Positions 52,179 to 60,690 of a stretch of 64,000 bases of DNA are shown here, one piece after another. The DNA is from an uncultured Oscillospiraceae bacterium (lineage in GTDB: Bacteria > Bacillota > Clostridia > Oscillospirales > Oscillospiraceae): NCBI GenBank assembly GCA_947625045.1, contig CANQMW010000007.1, positions 49,472-113,471 of the forward strand, written 5' to 3'. Position numbers and translations under genes: made by a program. The notes beneath the pieces were generated by a model. It made no database searches. It had not been told where the DNA came from and saw only the letters and a program-made list of their open reading frames with translations. Position 1 is the first letter of the stretch, and every line of letters begins with the position of its first letter.

Positions 52179-54293
52179 TTAATTTCTCTTCCTCTTCGGC
52201 GGCTTGACCGAAGGCTGCCTCGCCTTGGGCTCATAGAACTTGGGAGGCGTCCCCTTGTAGCGCACCGTCTCCACGACCGTTGTTTTGACGTTCCTGCCAT
52301 CATACACGGGCTTGCCGTTCTCATACACCGGCTTACGCTCTGTGGCAGCCTCGCCGCGGACACCGTACCACTTTCCTCCCCGGGCGTCCTCATATACCTT
52401 GTGATCGCCGCGGGGTGTGGCATACCGGGTCGTATCGTAAAACATCGTTCCGGAGCCGTCTTCATGACGCACCTCAAACCGGCCTTCCTTGGACATCGAG
52501 CCATCCACCGTAGTGACCTGGCTCTCATATCCGGGCATGAACGCGGTGAACTGTGCGCGGTTATAGGACGCGGCGCCTTCCCCGGACTCAAAGACCGGCG
52601 CTTCGGCATTGGGCTGCATGGCATACCAGTCAGTCCCCCCAGCTGACTGCATGACCGTATGGGGAGCCTCAGGCTCATCATAGAAAGCGCTGCTGTACCA
52701 AAGAGCATTCCCGCCATCCGGCAAGGCAGCTTCCAGTCTACCGTCCCCGGCGTCCCGAAGGACCGTACCTTCTTCCGCATCGGGGAATGCCGCCGCCACC
52801 TGCTGGGCGTCGCCAAGGCCGCCGCTGAAAGCGGGCATGTCATAGAACGCCTGTGCCTCGGGGCCGTCGGCCATCTGATACCAGGCCGAGCCATCCGCCG
52901 CGTTGACGACGGAGTGCGGCGCGTCAGGCTTCTCAAACTGGGATGTACTGAACATCTCCACGTCTGTCATCCTGCCGTCTGCATCGACCGCCATGGTGCT
53001 GATGTGCCCACCGGTGATTTGCGTGTCGCTCAGCTGATAGCCGCTGAGCTGGGGCATATAGTTCTTCAAGCTCCTGTCCGCGATGTCGCCGGCAATAGTG
53101 CCGGATACGCTGGGCGAACGGGCCGCCACCGACTCGATCGACTCTGCGGAGAGAGTAGCGCCGTTTCTCGCGGCGATGCCGCCAAAGGTGCGCCCCACAA
53201 AGCCTACCGCCCCGCCGGCGCCCATATTGGTGCTGCTCCCGGTCACAACAGCGTCTCGCACATAGCTGTTGCCCTTGAAGCGGCTAGCAAAACCGGAGTA
53301 TGCTCCGCTGGCGGAAGCGCCAACGCTTCCCACCGGGCCGGAGCTCGCCGTGGATCCACTTCCCTTGAAGACGCTCCCGGCCGTCCGGCTGCCGCCTCCG
53401 ACGCCGCCAAGCGTTCTGGCGGCCATCAGAAGTTCCATGCCCATGCTGGAACCGGTCTGGGCCACGTTAAGGCCCAAAGATGCCAGGTAACTGTCAAAGC
53501 GCTGCGCCGTCTTCAGGAAGGCCAGCGCACAGAACAGCCACAGGAACACGCTGCCGTGACCATTGGAGAGCGTACCGCCGGTGCCGATGAAGTAGCCTAC
53601 AGAACTGTCGAACGCCCGCAGGAACCACACGTTCATCACCAGCAGCAGAAGCTGGGAGCCGATCATGCGGCACCAGGAGCGGAATACATTCACTGTGGCC
53701 TTTGAAGCGCCCAGCGAGTAAGAAAGCGGCGAAGTGTAGCATAGCACGCCGACCACCACATACCGCTCGACCGTCTCCAGCAGGAGCTTGAAATAGTTCC
53801 ATCCCAAGGAGACCATGAGGATGACCATGAGCAGCATACCCACAACGGTCCCGGCGGTCACTACGGTCGTCAGGCCATTCTTCAAAGCCTCCTCGATGCC
53901 CGCGAAGGTGAAGTCCTCCGACGTCATACTGATCTCCATGAGAGCCGTGTAGGGCGCTCTGGCAATGTTGAGAGCAATCGTGAAGATAGGCTTGGCGTAT
54001 CCGATAAGGAGCGCAAATATGGCGCTGCGGATCAGCAACACCATGGGGTTTTCCGCCTCTGTGATTGGGCCGCCAAACACTCTGAACAGCTGCCATACTG
54101 TCACCAGGAACAGCACAGCCCAGGCCGTGTACTGCATGACGGAGAACGCCTTTGACACGAACGGGAAATACTGCTCCATGGCCGTCATATCCGTGCCAAG
54201 CGCATTGAGGAACAGCCCTGACACCGCGTCCATCACCTTTGTCACCATACTGCTGATCCAGGTGACGATGCCTTCGAAGATCCAGTCAAGCAA
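52179..54293 (-). CDS. VirB6/TrbL-like polytopic channel protein
   Basis: 704 residues. The first ~290 hold six to seven membrane helices (for example WAVLFLVTVWQLF, LLIRSAIFALLIGYAKPIF, VVGMLLMVILMVSLGW, GSQLLLLVMNVWFLRAF). A Gly/Ser-rich linker (300-340) follows. The hydrophilic C-terminus contains repeats of an SAWYQMADGPEAQAFYDMPAF / TDWYAMQPNAEAPVFESG type and ends in a basic tail (KPPKRKRN). Topology matches VirB6-type inner-membrane channel proteins of Gram-positive T4SS. The repeat region may be exported or bind partners. Confidence 0.85.
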   Translation of the reverse strand: MLDWIFEGIVTWISSMVTKVMDAVSGLFLNALGTDMTAMEQYFPFVSKAFSVMQYTAWAVLFLVTVWQLFRVFGGPITEAENPMVLLIRSAIFALLIGYAKPIFTIALNIARAPYTALMEISMTSEDFTFAGIEEALKNGLTTVVTAGTVVGMLLMVILMVSLGWNYFKLLLETVERYVVVGVLCYTSPLSYSLGASKATVNVFRSWCRMIGSQLLLLVMNVWFLRAFDSSVGYFIGTGGTLSNGHGSVFLWLFCALAFLKTAQRFDSYLASLGLNVAQTGSSMGMELLMAARTLGGVGGGSRTAGSVFKGSGSTASSGPVGSVGASASGAYSGFASRFKGNSYVRDAVVTGSSTNMGAGGAVGFVGRTFGGIAARNGATLSAESIESVAARSPSVSGTIAGDIADRSLKNYMPQLSGYQLSDTQITGGHISTMAVDADGRMTDVEMFSTSQFEKPDAPHSVVNAADGSAWYQMADGPEAQAFYDMPAFSGGLGDAQQVAAAFPDAEEGTVLRDAGDGRLEAALPDGGNALWYSSAFYDEPEAPHTVMQSAGGTDWYAMQPNAEAPVFESGEGAASYNRAQFTAFMPGYESQVTTVDGSMSKEGRFEVRHEDGSGTMFYDTTRYATPRGDHKVYEDARGGKWYGVRGEAATERKPVYENGKPVYDGRNVKTTVVETVRYKGTPPKFYEPKARQPSVKPPKRKRN

Positions 54294-54328
54294 ATGGCAT
54301 CACCTCCTTTACGCTTGACCTGGATCTG

Positions 54329-54685
54329 TCAGCCGCCGTACTGGCCGCCGGCGACCAACGGCTGCAGGTACGCGACGATGAAGCCCAGCGAGTTCAGGAC
54401 GATCCACGTCACCACGATCCGCTTGAGCCAGCTCGTCGCCTCATCCACCGCCCGCTGATTGCGGGACACCATGCGGACGATCAGGGCCGTCGCTGCCACA
54501 GTGACCGCCACGATCGTGCTGATCGCGACCAGCTTGCCGTATATGTCCTTCATGATCGTGGAAAAACGATCCCAGATCGTGTCGGCCATGACGGGCTGCA
54601 GTGCGACCATAGCAGATGAGAAGACTGCCACCAGTGACCAGTACGCCGTTACCAGGCGTTTCTTCTTTTCCTGCATTCTGACCAT
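54329..54685 (-). CDS. VirB2/TrbC-like small membrane protein
   Basis: 118 residues from the ATG at 54685 (GGAGGTA upstream; the frame extends to 54751 through the attenuator). There are three hydrophobic segments: a signal-like SLVAVFSSAMVALQPVMA, IVAVTVAATALIVRMV and VVTWIVLNSLGFIVAYL, separated by a short basic loop. Size and position at the head of the operon match VirB2/TrbC-type subunits of Gram-positive conjugation systems. Confidence 0.75.
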   Translation of the reverse strand: MVRMQEKKKRLVTAYWSLVAVFSSAMVALQPVMADTIWDRFSTIMKDIYGKLVAISTIVAVTVAATALIVRMVSRNQRAVDEATSWLKRIVVTWIVLNSLGFIVAYLQPLVAGGQYGG

Positions 54686-54719
54686 ACATCTACCTCCTTG
54701 TCTTCGAGATTTGGGCAAC

Positions 54720-54757
54720 AAAAAACCGCCTCTGGAACTTTGCAGTTCCAAAGACGG
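54720..54757 (-). terminator. Terminator-type hairpin in the leader of the transfer operon
   Basis: 13-bp stem on the minus strand (54757-54745 with 54738-54726, two G-U pairs that are C-A mismatches on the plus strand), 6-nt loop, followed by TTTTTT (54725-54720). It lies between the promoter and the first gene, so it must be read through or antiterminated for transfer genes to be expressed. Confidence 0.8.
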
Positions 54758-54794
54758 TCTTCTGGCCTGTCAACTCCCAATTTGGGATGGTACA

Positions 54795-54823
54795 AGCATA
54801 GCACGGTTGCATTTACCTTTCAA
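54795..54823 (-). promoter_or_regulatory. Promoter of the conjugative transfer operon
   Basis: On the minus strand TTGAAA (54823-54818), 17 bp, TATGCT (54800-54795). It starts a leader of about 100 nt containing a TCCCAA-A-TTGGGA palindrome (54775-54787) and the terminator hairpin. Confidence 0.7.
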
Positions 54824-55358
54824 GGGCAAAGTTGTGCCACTTTTGTGCCATATTTGTGTCATCTCGTTTTCGCCAGGCATGAATTATCTTGGTTTTTGTA
54901 CCCTGGCGTCGAACTGGCACGAAAAAGCGCAAAATGGCACGAACGGTTTTTAGTTTTGCCAGGCACACGGAAGATGACACCAACAAAAAGAAGATAACGG
55001 AACTTGCCCTACTTGATAAGTGCCGCGACATCAATGTCTTGAGCACCTACCACAAAATAGCCCCTGCCACAGGACTTTTGCTCAAATGTATAAAATAGGT
55101 AAATATACATTTTTTATGATTAGATGGTCGATGAACAACAAAAAATGACAAGCATGTCAAAACACCGCTTAAAAATTTACAAATTGTTCACACTTTGTTG
55201 TTTCATTTTTGCTTTCATGAAACTATAATCTAACATATTTAGAAATTTATATATTTTTAGGCTGTACAGAGAGGCTTCTTTTAGACATATTGCTGTGCAC
55301 AACGAGTCGCATTGATAGAGCATAAGACCTATGACTTGTTTGAACTTTACAAGTGGTG
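54824..55358. other. AT-rich intergenic region
   Basis: About 530 bp between divergent operons with no credible gene. Repeated GGCAC-type words (TTGTGCCAC, TTTTGTGCCA, TGGCACGAAAAAG, ATGGCACGAACGG) cluster at 54830-54950, possible protein-binding sites. A TATAAT at 55224-55229 has no good -35. A location for the transfer origin is possible but not shown. Confidence 0.4.
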
Positions 55359-55380
55359 AATTGTTTTACATAAAACAATT
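55359..55380 (+). promoter_or_regulatory. Perfect inverted repeat upstream of the AT-rich cassette
   Basis: 9-bp arms (55359-55367 and 55372-55380) with 4-nt centre, AATTGTTTT/AAAACAATT, 32 bp before the first cassette start. A likely operator; a TTGACA follows at about 55380-55385. Confidence 0.5.
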
Positions 55381-55412
55381 TGACAAAACATATTGAGAGG
55401 TACTAGATAGAG

Positions 55413-55823
55413 ATGACCCGCCGTGTGAAAGTTGTTATGGCGTTTATCAACATTGGGTGTTTGATCGTAGCTCTCCTGTTACCGACTTCAACAACCCTCT
55501 TTTCCCTTATTCCTGTTATAGTATCAGCAGCATCATGGGTGTTTTCCGGTGAATTGCAACGTAAAGTTTATAACATGTGTTTAATTCTCGCATCTGCTTC
55601 GGGAACAGTGTGTTTTGTTCTTGGGCTCTTAACCTCAGTTGAAGAGCAGGGAATTAATTCCGGTCATTATATATTTAGATTTAATGATCATGTTGCATAT
55701 TTGGCGGGGAAAATAGCAGATTATAGAATAATAGCAGTTTTTTTTGTTCATCTCAGTTACATTATCACTTTTTTCTGGAACGTTTGTGACGACAAGAGTG
55801 GAAAGCGACGCATCACAGCATAA
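55413..55823 (+). CDS. Small polytopic membrane protein of unknown function
   Basis: 136 residues with four predicted helices (8-24, 27-43, 53-72 and 100-122) and short charged ends. A GAGAGGT site lies about 12 nt upstream. AT-rich, unlike the surrounding ICE backbone. First of three same-strand genes that end at the terminator at 56829-56856. Family not recognised. Confidence 0.6.
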   Translation: MTRRVKVVMAFINIGCLIVALLLPTSTTLFSLIPVIVSAASWVFSGELQRKVYNMCLILASASGTVCFVLGLLTSVEEQGINSGHYIFRFNDHVAYLAGKIADYRIIAVFFVHLSYIITFFWNVCDDKSGKRRITA

Positions 55824-55906
55824 AGAGCTCTCAATGTATGATATTATAAACGACGCGATTAACCATTGAAGGTTTTTGGTGAAAAGAACTTATTAGGAGA
55901 CAGATT

Positions 55907-56197
55907 ATGAAACAGGCCAAAATTGTTTATCTAGTTTATTTAACGGTAATAGTGTTAGCTGCTTTTTCGGTGTGGGTTGTTTTTTTGGTGGTTCGTCAAA
56001 AGAAAGATTTGACCAAGAGTCGAGCGGATAATGATGACCAGTCTGTAATTTCTGGCGTTGAGACGAAGGGTTTTGATAGGCAGAAATATGTTTCTGCCAA
56101 CATGATTGTTTACGGAAGCAACAATAAGGGCATATCTATGGATGATCGTCAAATCGTATGTTATGATTATGATTCATTGGGATATAAGGGTGCATAG
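55907..56197 (+). CDS. Single-pass membrane protein of unknown function
   Basis: 96 residues: one membrane helix (5-28, IVYLVYLTVIVLAAFSVWVVFLVV), then a hydrophilic domain (RQKKDLTKSRADNDDQ, RQKYVSANMIVYGSNNKGISMDD). AGGAG seven bases upstream of the ATG. It ends 2 bp before the next start. Family not recognised. Confidence 0.6.
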   Translation: MKQAKIVYLVYLTVIVLAAFSVWVVFLVVRQKKDLTKSRADNDDQSVISGVETKGFDRQKYVSANMIVYGSNNKGISMDDRQIVCYDYDSLGYKGA

Positions 56198-56199
56198 TT

Positions 56200-56799
56200 G
56201 TGAAGCTTGATAAGTTTGAAGAGTTTTGGACGAAATGGTCTAGCGAGTGGTATGAAAATGCAAAATATCACAACGATGCCGGTATAGAATGTCCTGTGAG
56301 AGAAATATGCGAAATTAAAGAAGGGTATCATAAAGAACTATTTGATCGGTATGAGAAGATTAAAGCTGTTACTAAAAAAGCCTATTTTAGTGATGACACG
56401 AAGAGGCTGAACCGTTACAAACGTGCAGCAGTACTTGCATATGCGATTAATGGTGCGTCTCCCTTACTATATAAATGCCTCGCAAACAGGGAATATATAA
56501 TTGACCACTTCTTTTTGAAACAGCGTCTTGCGATACATGTTGCGCTTGGGTCAATTATGCAAGAGTATCCGTATGAGTTGGTTAGAGAGCATTTATCAAG
56601 AGGTGAGATAATCTTTAGCTTTCCGCAGTTAACTACTGCTGAGGAAAGTGTAGGTGCGGATACGTTTGAATTAGGGATGTATAAAGATTTGTTTTTTGCT
56701 GACCTTTATCATAATTACAATGTTCTTACTTTGGCAAATGTGTTTTGGTTGTTAACAGAAAAGGCATCCTTTTTGGGTAAAATAGACCCTTTACCATGA
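56200..56799 (+). CDS. Unknown soluble helical protein
   Basis: 199 residues starting at a GTG (AAGGGTG upstream). Mostly helical, with FEEFWTKWSSEWYENAKYHND, RYKRAAVLAYAINGASPLLYK and LKQRLAIHVALGSIMQEYP segments. It resembles in style the helical partners of small defence or toxin operons, but no motif is recognised. Translationally close to the preceding membrane protein gene. Confidence 0.6.
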   Translation: MKLDKFEEFWTKWSSEWYENAKYHNDAGIECPVREICEIKEGYHKELFDRYEKIKAVTKKAYFSDDTKRLNRYKRAAVLAYAINGASPLLYKCLANREYIIDHFFLKQRLAIHVALGSIMQEYPYELVREHLSRGEIIFSFPQLTTAEESVGADTFELGMYKDLFFADLYHNYNVLTLANVFWLLTEKASFLGKIDPLP

Positions 56800-56828
56800 T
56801 TGTCTTGTAAAAAATTACACTGTGTTCT

Positions 56829-56856
56829 AGCCGCTCATGTATTGAGCGGCTTTTTT
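56829..56856 (+). terminator. Intrinsic terminator of the AT-rich cassette
   Basis: 9-bp stem (56829-56837 with 56843-56851), 5-nt loop, followed by six T. Textbook form. Confidence 0.88.
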
Positions 56857-56930
56857 ATTGGATTAACCGCTGGCTCTGCCGGTGGAGGAGTCTCTCAAAA
56901 GCTTTAGCTGCAAATATCAAGTAAAACGAA

Positions 56931-57197
56931 CTACAAGCAAAAGACACAATCAACGAGAGCACTAACGGGAAGGTAACCTATATCAACAGCTATATCTGCA
57001 GTCGGTTCATTTTCTGCAAATGCCCTGTCAATCAAGATGGCACTTCTGGTCACGATCTTGTCCGCCTCTTCCACTGAATAGTGCCAGCCACTCAGGGTCA
57101 GATACCTTCGTATGTCGGCCTTATACTCTTCGACGCTTGTATAATCCTTGAACACATCGCAGCCCATCATGAACTTGATCTCTTCGTCATTCATCAA
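56931..57197 (-). CDS. Small hypothetical protein
   Basis: 88 residues, helical: EEIKFMMGCDVFKDYTSVEEYKADIRRYL and SVEEADKIVTRSAILIDRAFAE. GGAGGG lies 8-11 nt before a TTG/ATG pair. It lies 39 bp downstream of the PD-(D/E)XK gene and may be co-transcribed with it. Family not recognised. Confidence 0.6.
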   Translation of the reverse strand: MMNDEEIKFMMGCDVFKDYTSVEEYKADIRRYLTLSGWHYSVEEADKIVTRSAILIDRAFAENEPTADIAVDIGYLPVSALVDCVFCL

Positions 57198-57236
57198 AAG
57201 ATTGTCCCTCCTGCAACCGGTGAGCGTCTGTGTTCT

Positions 57237-58190
57237 CTATTTCTTTTGAAGTTTGCTGATAGAACCAGCCAGCTCAGCTATATTCGCAAAATCGATCAAC
57301 GCTTGGATCGCGTCAAAGCAGGCATTCAGATCCTCCTCTGATGTTCCCACAAAAGCCTCTTTCACTCTCAACTTCGGCACCACGATCCGTATTGATCCTG
57401 CCATGCTGGTCTTAACGGCCAAAGCGCCGGGAACCCCATGCTCTCGGAGCCATCCGGCAATCCCCTCTAAGGTAGCTAGCTCGCCTGCCGCATTGGAGAA
57501 AGTAAGATCCACATATCCCTCCTGCATTTTGTGGAACAAATACACAGTCCCTAACCGTGTGGGATAGTGGGGCCACCAGCCATTCGACGTATCCTTTGTG
57601 GTGCAGTTCAGAGTTGGATAGTATCTCTTTTGGTACTCCTTGTACTGCACAAAGAAGGAGTTCATATTCTGATCCAACTCTGTTGCCGCTGGCCTTTTTG
57701 CTTTCCTTATGGCCTGGGCAAGCTGTTGGCACCGCAAAATGCTGATGGGGTCATCCTTTTTGTTGAAATACTGCAGAAAGGTCTCATATGAGATAAAGTG
57801 ATCATACTTCTGTGCTTCTTCATTTAACTCGTGGTATTTCTCCGGGCTGAAAAGAAACACCACAAAATCGGAGAACCTTCCGTGTTTTACACCCCATTCC
57901 CCACGCTTTATGTATCGCTTATACTGATCCGGCATCGCCTGTGCGTCCACTTTGTCCTCAATGAGGATACCATAGCGAAGCCCCTCTATTTCCACGATGA
58001 AATAAATATCGGTCTCGCCCAAATCACCTATGGATTGCGACAGCTCTGCTTTCACGATGGAAGGAGTGCCTTTATCAAGCCCTGCCTCGCGTAGCACCAG
58101 CTCCACAAAGCCAGGGTCTGTCATAAATGCCTGCATGAACAGCAGGTCCATATCACGTTCGCGTACTCGGTTGAGGTCACACTGGATCAT
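57237..58190 (-). CDS. PD-(D/E)XK nuclease-superfamily protein
   Basis: 317 residues. The nuclease core is visible as GETDIYFIVEIEG with Asp61, then LIEDK with Glu78 and Lys80 (E-x-K), in correct strand context. The C-terminus is a separate alpha/beta domain (YVDLTFSNAAGELATLEGIAGWL, GSIRIVVPKLRV). Similar to stand-alone PDDEXK proteins often found in mobile islands. Possible roles are restriction-like defence or DNA repair. The ATG at 58190 is followed by a coherent N-terminus; no strong ribosome binding site is evident. Confidence 0.78.
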   Translation of the reverse strand: MIQCDLNRVRERDMDLLFMQAFMTDPGFVELVLREAGLDKGTPSIVKAELSQSIGDLGETDIYFIVEIEGLRYGILIEDKVDAQAMPDQYKRYIKRGEWGVKHGRFSDFVVFLFSPEKYHELNEEAQKYDHFISYETFLQYFNKKDDPISILRCQQLAQAIRKAKRPAATELDQNMNSFFVQYKEYQKRYYPTLNCTTKDTSNGWWPHYPTRLGTVYLFHKMQEGYVDLTFSNAAGELATLEGIAGWLREHGVPGALAVKTSMAGSIRIVVPKLRVKEAFVGTSEEDLNACFDAIQALIDFANIAELAGSISKLQKK

Positions 58191-58224
58191 CGTTATCCCC
58201 CCATGGCTTGTTTTTTCAGTCAGG

Positions 58225-58863
58225 TTATCCGTTCATATCACGAGAGTTTGCTTCTTCGATTACCTCTCCAGAAGCCTCATTCACAAACTTCACGCAAATG
58301 TTGTCCACGCTGTTCCCGGCGAAAGCATTATACATCCCACCGGCAAAGTAAAGGGCCACTGTGGAGAACGACTCCGTGAGATTCAGTTCCGTGCTGGTCG
58401 TCACCACGGTGAACTCTGTGAAGTCATCATTGTGATCGATGGACACAAAGTTTGTTCCCACATCGCCAATCAGTCCATCGAAGGTTTCCTGGAACGAGTC
58501 AGCGAGGCCAGACATCATTTCATCGTGCTGCTTTTTGGACATCTCCATGGTCACGGAGCCGTCCTCATTCAGCTTTGCAGATTTACATTCTCCGGCAGCC
58601 ACATCTGCATCCAGCTCATCCTGCGTCATATCCTCCGCAAACTCTGCCGGTATGGTGAGGGTTACATTGAAGAGTCCTTCGTCAACCTCAACGTCACTGC
58701 TCGAAGAATCCTCGCTCTCGCCGGTGTCGGCCCCTGTTTGGGCTTCAGTCGCGTCCGCGCCTGTAGGCTGGGGACTTACCGCGCTCTCGACCTTCTTGCC
58801 GCCATAGGCGCAAAGGGTGGCCAACAGCGCAAACGCCAGAACCAGAGCAAATATCCGCTTCAT
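58225..58863 (-). CDS. Secreted or lipoprotein-like protein
   Basis: 212 residues: signal peptide (1-19, KRIFALVLAFALLATLCAYGG) with a Cys near the cleavage site, though the lipobox (ATLC) is atypical. An acidic Ser-rich linker (45-62) and a globular domain follow (FNVTLTIPAEFAEDMTQDELDA; VALYFAGGMYNAFAGNSVDNICVKF). Its start overlaps the HTH gene stop (ATGA). Family not recognised; probably cell-surface associated. Confidence 0.7.
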   Translation of the reverse strand: MKRIFALVLAFALLATLCAYGGKKVESAVSPQPTGADATEAQTGADTGESEDSSSSDVEVDEGLFNVTLTIPAEFAEDMTQDELDADVAAGECKSAKLNEDGSVTMEMSKKQHDEMMSGLADSFQETFDGLIGDVGTNFVSIDHNDDFTEFTVVTTSTELNLTESFSTVALYFAGGMYNAFAGNSVDNICVKFVNEASGEVIEEANSRDMNG

Positions 58864-59189
58864 TTCTTTTCTCCTCTCATCTTTTTGAACCTAATGCTCA
58901 TGGTATAGTCCGGGACCACGTCGATAGTGATCTCGACCTGCATATTCAGACCTTGGGCCAATGCCAGGAGAGTCTCGGGTGAGGCATCTTTCCGGCCCTT
59001 CTCAATGAGTCTCAGTTCTTCCTCGGAGATGCGCAGAGTCTCTGCCATCTGAGTTCTCGACAAGCCCTGCATCTCCCGTGCGGCTGCGATAGCGGGACCA
59101 ACACCGCTGCCTTTTCCGCGAACCTCACCATCTCCCACAGACAGCGAGGAGGCACCCTTCCCGTTCATATGCACTTCGATTCCGCTCAC
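58860..59189 (-). CDS. XRE-family HTH protein
   Basis: About 109 residues from a GTG at 59189 with AAAGGA eight bases upstream; an ATG at 59198 is an alternative and the frame is open to 59300. The HTH is in the middle (AIAAAREMQGLSRTQMAETLRISEEELRLIEKGRKDASPETLLALAQGL). The C-terminal strand VEITIDVVPDYTMSIRFKKM looks like a dimerisation sheet. Coupled by ATGA overlap to the secreted-protein gene, which it may regulate. Confidence 0.75.
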   Translation of the reverse strand: MSGIEVHMNGKGASSLSVGDGEVRGKGSGVGPAIAAAREMQGLSRTQMAETLRISEEELRLIEKGRKDASPETLLALAQGLNMQVEITIDVVPDYTMSIRFKKMRGEKK

Positions 59190-59309
59190 AGCTATCATCC
59201 TTTCGTCTTTTTGCTTCGGTGCAGATTGAAATCCACCGAGCGCAAGTCTAGCATAAAGAATGGGCTGTCCCAAAAAACGGTCAGCAGCAAGTTGGCGCAT
59301 ACCTAAGCA

Positions 59310-60551
59310 TTATTCCTCTCGCTTCATGTTAATCTGCGCTTTATGCTTTCGCCCGACCCCCTTGCCAGATTGAAGCGCGGCAGCTCTCACGATGGTGTCA
59401 GTTCCATACTTCCCCCGGATCGCATCCAGAGCCTTGTCGAGCTTTCTGGAGCGGTCTCTTTTTTCATCCTCGAACAATGAAAACTGCATCGTATCCTCGT
59501 GGGTCACATTGGTGAGTGAAACACCTAGCAAGCGAAGCGGAGCGTGGCCGTCCCACAGCTCTGCCAGGAGTTTTTTGCAGACATCATATATCTCGGTAGT
59601 CACATCCGTTGGCTCTGCCAGTTTCCGCTGATGGGAACGGTCCTTAAAGTTCCTGTCTCGGATGGTCACCACAACGCAGTAGGCTTTTGCGCCATCGGCC
59701 CTCATCCGCGAGGCAGTGCTGTCAGCAAGGGCCAAGATAATCCTATGAGCTTCATCTGTGGTGGTGACATCCTCTTCCAGAGTGGTAGAGTTTCCATATC
59801 CCTTCATTTCCTCTGGCTGGCTCACAACGGGGGAATCATCTATCCCGTTGGCATAGTCATGCAGGAGCTTTCCCAGCTTCTTTCCGATGAGCGCCTGCAC
59901 GCTCTCCAGGTCCGCCCGGGCCAGGTCGCCGATGGTCTTGATATAGGCCCGTTCCAGTTTCTCCCGCGTGGCATAGCCCACCAGGAACAGCTCTCCCACC
60001 GGCAGAGGCCAGAACTTCTCCGGCAGCTCCTCCCGGAACAGGGTATGGACCTTGTTCGGTTTCTCGAAGTCGCTGGCCATCTTGGCCAGAATCTTGTTTT
60101 CCGCCACGCCCACGTTCACCGTGAAGCCCAGGGTGTCCCAGATCTCGTCCTTTAGCTTGTGGGCGGTAGCCACCGGGTCCGGGTATATGTGCCCCGTGCC
60201 GGTCATGTCAAGGAAGCACTCGTCAATGGAGAACTTCTCCACCGCCGGGGCGTAGGTCCGGCAGATGTCCATGAACGCCTTGGAGCTGCGCTCATAGAGC
60301 CGGAAGTCCGGCGGGGCCAGGACCAGGTCCGGGCACTTTCGCAGCGCCTGGGCCACCGGCTCGCCAGTCTTGACGCCGAACGCCTTGGCAGGGATGGATT
60401 TGGCCAGGATGACGCCGGTGCGCTTTTCACGATCGCCGCCGATGGCGGAGGGGATGAGCCGCAGGTCAGCCTCGCCCTGGGCCACCCGCTGGGCCGCCTC
60501 CCAGGACAGAAAAGCGCTGTTCACATCCACATGCATGATAAGTCGCTTCAT
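59310..60551 (-). CDS. dinB: DNA polymerase IV (Y-family)
   Basis: 413-residue translesion polymerase. Palm motifs are HVDVNSAFLSWE (first metal Asp) and SIDECFLDMT (Asp-Glu pair). Thumb and little-finger regions follow. A beta-clamp-binding motif QFSLF lies near residue 375 and a basic tail (GVGRKHKAQINMKREE) closes the protein. AAAAGGAG precedes the ATG. Apparently intact. Its presence between ICE genes suggests carriage as element cargo for damage-tolerant replication or mutagenesis; being part of the original host cannot be wholly excluded. Confidence 0.95.
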   Translation of the reverse strand: MKRLIMHVDVNSAFLSWEAAQRVAQGEADLRLIPSAIGGDREKRTGVILAKSIPAKAFGVKTGEPVAQALRKCPDLVLAPPDFRLYERSSKAFMDICRTYAPAVEKFSIDECFLDMTGTGHIYPDPVATAHKLKDEIWDTLGFTVNVGVAENKILAKMASDFEKPNKVHTLFREELPEKFWPLPVGELFLVGYATREKLERAYIKTIGDLARADLESVQALIGKKLGKLLHDYANGIDDSPVVSQPEEMKGYGNSTTLEEDVTTTDEAHRIILALADSTASRMRADGAKAYCVVVTIRDRNFKDRSHQRKLAEPTDVTTEIYDVCKKLLAELWDGHAPLRLLGVSLTNVTHEDTMQFSLFEDEKRDRSRKLDKALDAIRGKYGTDTIVRAAALQSGKGVGRKHKAQINMKREE

Positions 60552-60632
60552 ATGGGTCTCTCCTTTTGTTCCAGTATATCACACATTTCTTGCCCCCCCA
60601 ATGTCGTAGCTGACACCTCGGTGACAGAAACA

Positions 60633-60659
60633 GCGCGGCAGGGATCTTCCCCACCGCGC
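60633..60659 (-). terminator. Hairpin downstream of the two-gene replication/regulation operon
   Basis: 12-bp stem on the minus strand with two G-U pairs (60633-60644 with 60648-60659), 3-nt loop, followed only by a weak TGTTTCTG. It lies between the stop at 60691 and dinB. Confidence 0.55.
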
Positions 60660-60690
60660 CATTTCCACTATACACGTTGTTTTACCGGGA

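Noticed and set aside
52112..52936. 274-codon minus-strand frame inside the VirB6-like gene
   Set aside because: Alternative frame of a convincing membrane protein gene; Arg/Ser/Met-rich shadow composition.
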